Below are positions 1-5,157 of a DNA stretch of 5,553 nucleotides, piece after piece (position 1 is the stretch's first letter; each line of letters begins with the position of its first letter). Below the pieces are notes generated by a model. It was not told the origin of the DNA. It saw only the letters and a list, made by a program, of their open reading frames with translations, and ran no database searches. Origin of the DNA: Rhodospirillales bacterium (GTDB lineage Bacteria; Pseudomonadota; Alphaproteobacteria; Acetobacterales; Acetobacteraceae); NCBI GenBank assembly GCA_015654825.1, contig JAATGE010000195.1, positions 1-5,553 of the forward strand, read 5' to 3'. Made by a program: the position numbers and the translations under genes.

Positions 1-9
1 GAATGGGGT

Positions 10-54
10 CTGGGGCCTACTGGCCCCAGCGGGGTCCAGGGGCAGAGCCCCTGG
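10..54 (-). terminator. Twin GC hairpins downstream of the GntR gene
   Basis: Two perfect inverted repeats lie side by side. CTGGGGCC (10-17) pairs with GGCCCCAG (22-29) across a 4-nt loop, and CCAGGGGC (36-43) pairs with GCCCCTGG (47-54) across a 3-nt loop. They begin about 17 nt beyond the stop codon of the minus-strand regulator gene, where an intrinsic terminator is expected. No run of T follows on the minus strand, so this is not a textbook terminator; it may act as a transcript 3'-end stabiliser. The second hairpin belongs to a repeat that recurs at 3233-3257. The hairpins are seen directly; the function is inferred. Confidence 0.5.
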
Positions 55-60
55 CCTTCC
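36..60. repeat. Gene-end repeat, copy 1
   Basis: This 25-bp segment matches 3233-3257 at 23 of 25 positions, in the same orientation. It contains a perfect 8-bp stem (36-43 with 47-54) followed by CCTTCC. Both copies sit at the 3' end of a minus-strand gene, so the element looks like a dispersed intergenic repeat tied to gene ends. I recall very similar GC hairpins after stop codons in Acetobacteraceae genomes, but could not check this here. Confidence 0.6.
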
Positions 61-71
61 TTAACCCTTCC

Positions 72-800
72 CTACGCTGCCTCCTGCCGCACAGCCAAAG
101 TCAGGTGCCCGATGCCATCCCGCACATCCGCCTCGATCGCGCGTGCCAAGGCCGCGGGGTCGCGGTCGGCGATGGCGGTCAGCGCCTCGGCGTGGCGATC
201 GGCGCGGTTATAGACGGTAGCGCCTTTCAGGGCGGCGCGCATGAACGGGCCGATCTGCAGCCAGATGCTCTCGATCAGCGGCGTCAGGGCGTCGGACGGC
301 GCCTGGCTGTAGAGGTGGCGATGGAACGCGAAATTGGCCTCGATCGTGCGCTCTACATCACCCTTGGCAAACACTTCGTCGGCGGCCGCGTCCAGCCGCC
401 GCAGTTCCGCCAGCGAGGCGTTGGTGATGTGCGGCAAGGCCTGCCGCGCGGCCTCGCATTCCAGCAGGATGCGCGCGGAGAACAGCGCCTCGAAGCGCGC
501 CGGCGTCATTTCAGGCACGCGCACGCGGCGATTATCCAGCAGGTCCAGTGCCCGCTCCGCGACCAGGCGGCGCATCGCTTCCCGCACCGGCATGGCGGAT
601 ACCCCGAGCAGCGCCGCGAGGCCGCGGATGGTGACCGCGAGGCCCGGGGGGAAGCGCCCGGTCATGATGGCGTGGCGCAGGCGCCGGAACGCGAATTCCT
701 GCACGGTTTCGCCGCTGCGCCGCCGCGCCGGCGCCAGCCGCAGCGCGACGTCGGCAATTTCCTTCTTGCCGCCGGAGCTTGTCTTGACGGTCGCGATCAC
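72..800 (-). CDS. GntR family transcriptional regulator, FCD (FadR-type) subfamily
   Basis: Predicted DNA-binding repressor or activator of 242 residues that would bind an operator and respond to a small carboxylated ligand. An N-terminal winged helix-turn-helix spans about residues 32-97, with the recognition region LAALLGVSAMPVREAMRRLV (61-80) and the wing RRVRVPEM (91-98). An all-helical FCD ligand domain follows (about 103-238). It has the family's spaced metal/ligand residues: N156 and H160 in NFAFH, H203 in DRHAEAL, and H232 near the end. Length is normal for the subfamily. The reading frame stays open far upstream, across the divergent gene, but homology starts near residue 15. The GTG at 800-798 is chosen because AGGGGAG lies 5 nt upstream of it. 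The gene is transcribed divergently from the gamma-glutamyl hydrolase/ligase operon, so local control of that operon (and of itself) is likely but inferred. The ligand cannot be read from sequence; an amine-pathway intermediate is a reasonable guess. Confidence 0.93.
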   Translation of the reverse strand: MIATVKTSSGGKKEIADVALRLAPARRRSGETVQEFAFRRLRHAIMTGRFPPGLAVTIRGLAALLGVSAMPVREAMRRLVAERALDLLDNRRVRVPEMTPARFEALFSARILLECEAARQALPHITNASLAELRRLDAAADEVFAKGDVERTIEANFAFHRHLYSQAPSDALTPLIESIWLQIGPFMRAALKGATVYNRADRHAEALTAIADRDPAALARAIEADVRDGIGHLTLAVRQEAA

Positions 801-890
801 ATCGACTCCCCTTGGCGCCAGTTTTCGCCGCAGCCCTGACCTTGTGCAAGCAGTGTGGCGGTCACGCCGCCGTAAATGTAAAGCTGGGCC
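801..890. promoter_or_regulatory. Divergent control region with candidate operator
   Basis: This 90-bp spacer must hold the promoters of both the regulator and the hydrolase/ligase operon. The clearest dyad is GGCGG-TCACG-CCGCC (857-871), a perfect 5-bp-arm inverted repeat. Next to it is the near-palindrome CTTGTGCAAG (841-850). Either could be the site of the neighbouring GntR-type regulator, as such proteins bind short dyads in spacers like this. I found no convincing -35/-10 pair in either direction. TAA at 873-875 is in frame with the hydrolase and limits its start to downstream of that point. Confidence 0.4.
806..812 (-). promoter_or_regulatory. Ribosome binding site deciding the GntR start
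   Basis: On the minus strand AGGGGAG precedes GTG (800-798) by 5 nt. The open frame continues upstream without a stop, so this Shine-Dalgarno match is the main evidence for the start. An 8-bp perfect palindrome, TGGCGCCA (813-820), lies immediately upstream of it. Confidence 0.7.
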
Positions 891-1691
891 ATGCATGCAG
901 ACACCAAACCGCTGATCGGCGTCGTTGCCGACCTCAACCGCAAGCCCAGGCACGCCGTTCACAGCGTCGGGGACAAGTATCTCGACGCCGTCACGGCCGG
1001 TGCCGGCGCCATTGCCTTCATCCTGCCGGCACTGATCGACCGCCCGGATGCCGCCTTCACCGATCCACGCGACGTGGAGACGGCACTGGACAACCTGGAC
1101 GGGTTGTTCCTGACCGGCGCCACCAGCAACGTCGACCCCGGCCACTATGGCGCGACGCTGGCCGACCCGGAATCGCCCGCGGACCCGGCGCGCGACCATG
1201 TCAGCCTGGCGCTGGTGCGGGCCGCGATCCGTCGCGGCATGCCGGTGCTGGGCGTGTGCCGCGGCTTTCAGGAAATCAACGTGGCGCTCGGCGGTACATT
1301 GCACCAGCAGGTGCACAACGTGCCCGGCCTCGCCGATCACCGCGAACGCGACGAGGATCCGCTCGAACAGCAGTACGGTGTGTCGCACCCGGTGGCGCTG
1401 ACGCCCGGCGGGCTGCTGCAGCGGCTCGCTGGCGCCCCCACGGCCGAGGTGAATTCGCTGCACGGCCAGGGCGTCGACCGGCTCGCCCCCGGGCTTGCCG
1501 TGGAGGCGCGCGCGCCGGACGGGCTGGTGGAGGCCTATCGCGGCGAGGCCGGCGGCTTTCTGGTCGCGGTGCAATGGCATCCCGAGTGGCGGTTCCGCGA
1601 GAATCCGCTCTCCGTTCAGCTTTTCCGGGCATTCGGCGACGCGGCGCGGGCGTGGCGGGCGCGCCGTGGCAGCGCCGGTATGGCGGCGTAA
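891..1691 (+). CDS. Gamma-glutamyl-gamma-aminobutyrate hydrolase family protein (PuuD-like, peptidase C26)
   Basis: Cytoplasmic class I glutamine-amidotransferase-fold hydrolase of 266 residues. Family members cleave the gamma-glutamyl bond of compounds such as gamma-glutamyl-GABA, releasing glutamate and the amine product. The start (PLIGVVAD, 7-14) is the typical first strand. GLFLTGATSNVDPGHYG (71-87) is the GG/TG-type oxyanion loop region. The nucleophile elbow GVCRGFQEINVALGG (121-135) has catalytic Cys123, and VNSLHGQGVD (187-196) is typical of the family. QWHPEW (228-233) supplies His230 and Glu232 of the triad, so all three catalytic residues are present. Length is close to E. coli PuuD (about 254). 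ATG 891 is the first start after an in-frame stop at 873, although its Shine-Dalgarno match is poor. The stop overlaps the next gene's ATG (TAATG), indicating a translationally coupled operon. The family is firm; GABA as the actual product is inferred by analogy. Confidence 0.9.
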   Translation: MHADTKPLIGVVADLNRKPRHAVHSVGDKYLDAVTAGAGAIAFILPALIDRPDAAFTDPRDVETALDNLDGLFLTGATSNVDPGHYGATLADPESPADPARDHVSLALVRAAIRRGMPVLGVCRGFQEINVALGGTLHQQVHNVPGLADHRERDEDPLEQQYGVSHPVALTPGGLLQRLAGAPTAEVNSLHGQGVDRLAPGLAVEARAPDGLVEAYRGEAGGFLVAVQWHPEWRFRENPLSVQLFRAFGDAARAWRARRGSAGMAA

Positions 1692-3058
1692 TGGCAATGG
1701 ATAATCTGCACATCGCGGGCGACAACGAGGCCGCCAGCAAGACCCACGGCGCCACCGTGCTGGAAGCGTTCGTGGTCGACGTGAACGGTATCGCGCGCGG
1801 CAAATGGGTGCCCGCCGACCGCATTCCCGACGTGCTGCGCAAGGGCATCGCGCTGCCGCGGTCGGTCTATGCGCTGGATGTGTGGGGCTGCGACGTGGTG
1901 GCGGCGGGCCTCGCCATCGGCACCGGCGACCCGGACGGCATCTGCATGCCGGTCGAGGGAACGCTGGTACCCGTCACCTGGCTGACGCGCCCGACGCAGC
2001 AATTGCTGCTGAACATGGTGGAGCAGGACGGCTCGCCGTTCTATGCCGATCCGCGCCAGGTGCTGGCCCGCGTCGTCGGGTATTTCCGCGAGGCCGGACT
2101 GACGCCGGTGCTGGCGACGGAGCTGGAATTCTATTTTATCGACAAGCGGCGCACGCCGCGCGATCCGGTGTCGCCGCCGTTTTCCAACGAGGGCCGCTGG
2201 CAGGGCTGGCAGACGCAGGTGCTGTCTATTGCCGAGCTGCATAGTTTCGAACCGGTACTGGCGGATATATTCGATGCCTGCGAGCGCCAGAACGTTCCGG
2301 CGGATACGGCGGTGCGGGAAAATGGGCCCGGGCAGTATGAGGTGAATTTAAAACACGTGTCCGATCCGCTGGCGGCGGCGGATCATGCGTTCCTGCTGAA
2401 ACGGATCGTCAAAGGCGTTGCCCGCAAACACGGGTGGGACGCGACGTTCATGGCCAAGCCTTATGGCAACCTGGCCGGCAGCGGCATGCATGTGCACATG
2501 TCGGTGCTGGACCGGCAGGGCCGCAACATCCTGGCGGAGGAGAACGGCGCGCCGAGCGCGAAACTACGCCACGCGGTGGGCGGCATGATGGCGACGATGG
2601 CGGATTCGATGCTGCTGCTGGCACCGCACGCCAACAGCTACCGGCGGCTCAGCCCGGGCACGCACGCGCCGACCAACATCACCTGGGGCATGGATAACCG
2701 CACCGCGGCGATCCGCGTGATCACAGCAGGCAAGAACACGCGCGTGGAGCACCGGGTGGCGGGCGCCGACTGCAACCCCTACCTGGCCGTCGCGGGGATT
2801 TTAGCTGGAGTGATGCACGGGCTGGACGCCGAACTCGACCCCGGGCGGCCAATCCAGGGCGAGGAGCCGGAAGGCCATCCGGCGCTGCCGTTCAACTGGG
2901 ACGACGCGATCGACGCGTTCGATGCGAGCGAGGTCATGGCCAAGTATCTGGGCGCGCAGTACCAGGATTTGTTCAGTGCGACGAAGGCGCAGGAACAGGC
3001 GGAGTTCCGCAAGCGCGTAACGGACGTGGAGTATGACGCGTATTTGTCGTCAGTTTAG
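1691..3058 (+). CDS. Glutamine synthetase superfamily ligase, gamma-glutamylputrescine synthetase-like (PuuA type)
   Basis: Predicted ATP-dependent ligase of 455 residues joining the gamma-carboxyl of glutamate to an amine. The N-terminal beta-grasp domain (about 22-105) has FVVDVNGIARGKWVP (27-41). The catalytic domain has metal/substrate Glu144 and Glu146 (ATELEFYF), Glu210 and Glu217 (ENGPGQYEVNL), His267 and His269 (GSGMHVHMS), Arg318 (NSYRRL), Arg337 and Arg342 (NRTAAIRV), and Glu353 and Arg355 (RVEHR). The set is complete. Two traits argue against housekeeping glutamine synthesis. The loop that carries the ammonium-site Glu327 in enteric GlnA reads SPGTHAP here, with His325 at that place. 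No tyrosine adenylylation motif is visible in the tail (about 385-410). Pairing with a PuuD-like hydrolase and a GntR gene supports amine gamma-glutamylation. ATG 1691 is chosen for its overlap with the upstream stop; ATG 1697 is a possible alternative. The open frame extends upstream through the hydrolase gene, but that part is not homologous. Putrescine as substrate is inferred. Confidence 0.9.
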   Translation: MAMDNLHIAGDNEAASKTHGATVLEAFVVDVNGIARGKWVPADRIPDVLRKGIALPRSVYALDVWGCDVVAAGLAIGTGDPDGICMPVEGTLVPVTWLTRPTQQLLLNMVEQDGSPFYADPRQVLARVVGYFREAGLTPVLATELEFYFIDKRRTPRDPVSPPFSNEGRWQGWQTQVLSIAELHSFEPVLADIFDACERQNVPADTAVRENGPGQYEVNLKHVSDPLAAADHAFLLKRIVKGVARKHGWDATFMAKPYGNLAGSGMHVHMSVLDRQGRNILAEENGAPSAKLRHAVGGMMATMADSMLLLAPHANSYRRLSPGTHAPTNITWGMDNRTAAIRVITAGKNTRVEHRVAGADCNPYLAVAGILAGVMHGLDAELDPGRPIQGEEPEGHPALPFNWDDAIDAFDASEVMAKYLGAQYQDLFSATKAQEQAEFRKRVTDVEYDAYLSSV

Positions 3059-3247
3059 GATTCGCAGGACCATCGCAATTGAAAATCGCGCGCGCCGACT
3101 CAAAATTACGTCGGTGAATCAGGAAACAATAATCAAAAGTTTTTGCTTCTTTTTTCAAAAAGAAGTGCTTTCTCCTTGTTCTTTTTTGAAAAAAAGAACC
3201 AAAAAACTTTTGTATATTTCGACTTCGTTGTCCCAGGGGCAGAGTCC
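3059..3247. other. AT-rich convergent intergenic spacer
   Basis: This spacer separates the 3' ends of the ligase gene (+) and the PLP-enzyme gene (-). It is markedly AT-rich compared with the coding regions on either side, especially from about 3115 to 3220. It contains the nested palindrome at 3135-3211 and part of the gene-end repeat at 3233-3257. A weak inverted repeat CCGAC (3095-3099) / GTCGG (3110-3114) lies nearer the ligase end. Short open frames here are low-complexity Phe/Lys/Ser strings with no recognisable protein. Confidence 0.8.
3135..3211. terminator. Nested A/T palindrome, probable bidirectional terminator
   Basis: Three perfect inverted repeats are nested. The outer stem is AAAAGTTTTT (3135-3144) with AAAAACTTTT (3202-3211). 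Inside are hairpin CTTCTTTTT (3146-3154) / AAAAAGAAG (3157-3165) and hairpin GTTCTTTTTT (3178-3187) / AAAAAAGAAC (3190-3199). AAAAAGAA (3157-3164) can instead pair with TTCTTTTT (3179-3186), giving one long imperfect hairpin rather than a three-way shape. Both strands carry T tracts, and the element starts 77 nt after the ligase stop and about 37 nt after the PLP-enzyme stop. A bidirectional terminator is therefore the simplest reading. The stems are almost all A:T, unlike classical GC-stem terminators. Structure is seen; function is inferred. Confidence 0.6.
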
Positions 3248-3257
3248 CTAGCCTTCC
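3233..3257. repeat. Gene-end repeat, copy 2 (contains a stop codon)
   Basis: This segment matches 36-60 at 23 of 25 positions. The two changes (C to T and G to A in the right arm) weaken the hairpin and create CTA, which on the minus strand is the TAG stop (3250-3248) of the PLP-enzyme gene. The last codons of that gene therefore lie inside the repeat. The sequence and overlap are seen directly; the order of events (repeat insertion versus decay) is inference. Confidence 0.6.
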
Positions 3258-4609
3258 AGGGCACCGCGCAGCGCATCGAACATGGCGGACACGCCCAAAC
3301 TATCGGGCGCATCGACCAGATCGCGGGCGCCGACGGCGATGCGCAAGCCGCCGAACGGGCCGAGGCCGACGGGCTGGCCGAGCAGCACGCCGGCTTGCGC
3401 CAGGCGCTGGTAGATCGGGCGCAGTTCGGCGGCGGAGAGCAGGCGCCCGGGTTGCGCCGGGTCGCGCACCGCGAACGTGAAAATGCTCGGCAGGTCGGCC
3501 CATTGCGGACCGCGCGGGCGCAGGCCGCCGACCGGGATCGCGTGGGGCAGGGAGGCGAGGCCGCGCGCCACGGTGGCCGCCCGGTCGCGCAGTAGCGCGG
3601 CCATTTCGGCCGCCCTCGGCCGAAACGCTTCGATCACTGCCATTGAGGCCGCCCCGCGCATGACGGTGCCGAGCGTCGCACCTTCGGCGGCGGTTTTGCT
3701 CCGGCGTGCGCGCGGGACCAGCACGGCGCCGGAAAAGGCCGGGCCGCCGAAAAACTTCGAGCCGGTCAGCACCACCGGCCAGCCGCGGGCGATGTAGGCG
3801 GCGACCGTGGCGGGAGAGATGCGCGCCTGGCAGGCGTCGACGATCACGTCGGCGCCGGCGGGAGGGTGGGCCGGCGCGATCAACCCGGTTTTAGTGCCGT
3901 GGGTGAGATAGATCACCGGCCGTCCGGTCGCGGCCGCGGCGGCCGCGGCGAATGCGTCGCTGGTCGCGTCCTCGGTTCGCGGCTCGCCGTGTTCCGTGCG
4001 CAGCGGAATTTCGACGGTTTCGATCGTGACGTCGGACACCGCGGCGCCGAGTTCCGGGCCGTCGAAGCGGCGGCAGGCCACGGCGAGCGGCACGCCGGTG
4101 CCGGTTTCGGCTGCACAAGGCAGGATGGCGGTGATTTTTTGCTCCGGCCGCCCCGCGGCGAGCAGCAATGCGGCGGTCAGTAGCGCGTCGGTGCCGGACG
4201 GGCAGAGCACGGCATCGGCCAGGCCGGCGACGGAAAAATGCTCGACCAGGCCCGCCTTTATGACGCTTTCGTGCCGCGCCAGCCGCTCGGCGCGAAGCCG
4301 CGGCGATGCGGCCTCGGAAATGTCGGCAAACACCTGCGTGGCGCGCTCAAAGCCACGATCCCCGATCGGCGAGGCAGTACACGAGGCGAAACAGGCGAGG
4401 TCGTGCCGCGGATGCGGCGGACACAGGTATTTGTTGGCGCCGGTGCCGCCGTCGACGACCGTGCGGCTGTCGCCACCGGAGAGCAGGGCGGCGATGACGG
4501 CATCGCGATCCGGCCGGCTGACGATGGTTTCGAGTACGTCGGCGTTCGGCCGGGCCGTCGCCAGAACCGGCTGGACGGTGGGCAATATTTTTTCCGCAAG
4601 GCTGTCCAC
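3248..4609 (-). CDS. PLP-dependent fold-type-I enzyme of unknown function (aminotransferase class V-like)
   Basis: A 453-residue protein with the hallmarks of an aspartate-aminotransferase-fold PLP enzyme; I do not recognise a specific family. CPSGTDALLTAALL (136-149) resembles the cofactor-phosphate loop. THGTKTGLIAP (236-246) precedes the cofactor Asp in VDACQARISP (257-266; Asp258). TGSKFFGGPAFSGAVL (282-297) carries the probable Schiff-base Lys285. GGLRIAVGARD (420-430) supplies a C-terminal Arg423 where such enzymes bind a substrate carboxylate. The N-terminal GGTGANKYLCPP (54-65) and ASPIGDRGFERA (79-90) may shape the active site. An alanine run (220-227) is encoded by GC-rich repeats. 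There is no signal peptide or membrane segment, so it is likely cytoplasmic. The GTG start (4609-4607) has AGGGGAG 9 nt upstream. It could be an aminotransferase, a lyase or a desulfurase-like enzyme. The gene is convergent with the ligase operon, and its stop lies within a dispersed repeat. Confidence 0.85.
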   Translation of the reverse strand: MDSLAEKILPTVQPVLATARPNADVLETIVSRPDRDAVIAALLSGGDSRTVVDGGTGANKYLCPPHPRHDLACFASCTASPIGDRGFERATQVFADISEAASPRLRAERLARHESVIKAGLVEHFSVAGLADAVLCPSGTDALLTAALLLAAGRPEQKITAILPCAAETGTGVPLAVACRRFDGPELGAAVSDVTIETVEIPLRTEHGEPRTEDATSDAFAAAAAAATGRPVIYLTHGTKTGLIAPAHPPAGADVIVDACQARISPATVAAYIARGWPVVLTGSKFFGGPAFSGAVLVPRARRSKTAAEGATLGTVMRGAASMAVIEAFRPRAAEMAALLRDRAATVARGLASLPHAIPVGGLRPRGPQWADLPSIFTFAVRDPAQPGRLLSAAELRPIYQRLAQAGVLLGQPVGLGPFGGLRIAVGARDLVDAPDSLGVSAMFDALRGALEG

Positions 4610-4618
4610 CTGGCTGGG

Positions 4619-4625
4619 CTCCCCT
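4619..4625 (-). promoter_or_regulatory. Ribosome binding site deciding the PLP-enzyme start
   Basis: On the minus strand AGGGGAG lies 9 nt before GTG (4609-4607). It is the same heptamer seen before the GntR gene's GTG start. No other in-frame start codon appears in the stretch just upstream, which supports the short start. Confidence 0.6.
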
Positions 4626-4756
4626 GTCGTTGGCGATTTTCGCCGACGCGATTCGGTTGGTGTCGATCCGGAGCCCGTCCTGGACCTGCTCCGTCGTAGA
4701 GAAGAGTGCCGACCACGCTACAATTTTGGTCAGCACGGGGGGTTCCATGGCGGCGG

Positions 4757-4778
4757 AGCCGCGCGCCCGCGCGCGGCT
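4757..4778. repeat. Strong GC palindrome upstream of the PLP-enzyme gene
   Basis: AGCCGCGCGC (4757-4766) is followed after 2 nt (CC) by its exact reverse complement GCGCGCGGCT (4769-4778). The arms are 10 bp, mostly alternating G and C. It lies about 150 bp upstream of the PLP-enzyme start. No T run follows on either strand, so it is not a clear terminator. It could be a protein-binding dyad or a cruciform-prone element; its role is unknown. Confidence 0.65.
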
Positions 4779-5157
4779 TGCACACCGGGCGCGACAGGGG
4801 CCGCATGTGGCGGGCTTTCGGCACGCGGCGCCTGGCGGAGCGGAGACAGGTGGCGGAGCGGCGACATGCCGACGCGCGAGATCGTTGCAAATTGGCGACT
4901 AGCGGGCCGCTGCAACCGGACTGTCATCCGTTGGTGGAAAAGCCGCCGGCAAGAGCAAAGTTTTAGTAATCGCGGCGGCGCTGCGACCGTCTCGATGGAC
5001 GCACCAACGCAGCTTGAACCGTTCTCCGCGCACCAACCGAAACCCGGCACGGAACGGGCAGATGGGGGACCGCAACGATGCTCCGAATCGTTTCGGCTAC
5101 TCTGACCGCCTGGCGGGGCAGGGCGGGCACGCCGTAGGCAGCCGGGCGCCGGCCGCG

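Larger units (their letters stand above)
4610..5157. other. Gene-free stretch with scattered inverted repeats
   Basis: This 548-bp gap lies between two minus-strand genes. Open frames exist on both strands, as expected at high GC, but all read as Arg/Ala/Pro-rich strings without motifs, and none has a convincing ribosome binding site. Visible structure: a strong GC palindrome (4757-4778); an 11-bp direct repeat TGGCGGAGCGG (4833-4843 and 4851-4861, 18-bp period); a nested dyad GTTGCA (4884-4889) / TGCAAC (4911-4916) enclosing AGCGG-G-CCGCT (4901-4911); a small hairpin CCGAA-TCGT-TTCGG (5083-5096); and GCCGG-GCG-CCGGC (5141-5153), just beyond the nuclease gene's stop and possibly its terminator. 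It should also hold the PLP gene's promoter, but no clear -35/-10 pair is seen. Confidence 0.6.

Noticed and set aside
812..1690. Open reading frame upstream of and in frame with the ligase gene, suggesting a 748-residue protein
   Set aside because: The extra N-terminal part is an Arg-rich shadow of the hydrolase gene in another frame. The hydrolase frame has a full catalytic triad, and the ligase homology begins just after 1691.
801..1697. N-terminal extension of the GntR protein to 541 residues
   Set aside because: The extension is antisense to the hydrolase gene and lacks motifs. A GTG with a good ribosome binding site lies at 800, and the resulting 242 residues is the normal family length.
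3033..3251. Small coding frames within the AT-rich spacer
   Set aside because: They translate the nested palindrome into Phe/Lys runs and overlap the ligase end; nothing suggests a real protein.
3930..3946. Tandem GCGGCCGC palindromes as a regulatory or recombination site
   Set aside because: They lie inside the PLP gene and encode part of its alanine run; biased codon use explains them.
4347..4748. Minus-strand frame starting at ATG 4748, considered as a leader peptide or a frameshifted N-terminus of the PLP enzyme
   Set aside because: Its first 45 or so residues look less compositionally biased than the other shadow frames, but it has no ribosome binding site, no recognisable motif, and runs deep into the PLP gene out of frame.
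4746..4902. Small plus-strand gene starting at ATG 4747 after a G-rich stretch
   Set aside because: The G run is not a real Shine-Dalgarno match, and the product is an Ala/Arg/Gly string spanning the GC palindrome and the direct repeat.
3996..5105. 369-residue plus-strand frame across the PLP gene start and the gap
   Set aside because: It is low-complexity Arg/Ser/Ala-rich sequence, mostly antisense to the PLP gene, with no conserved motif.
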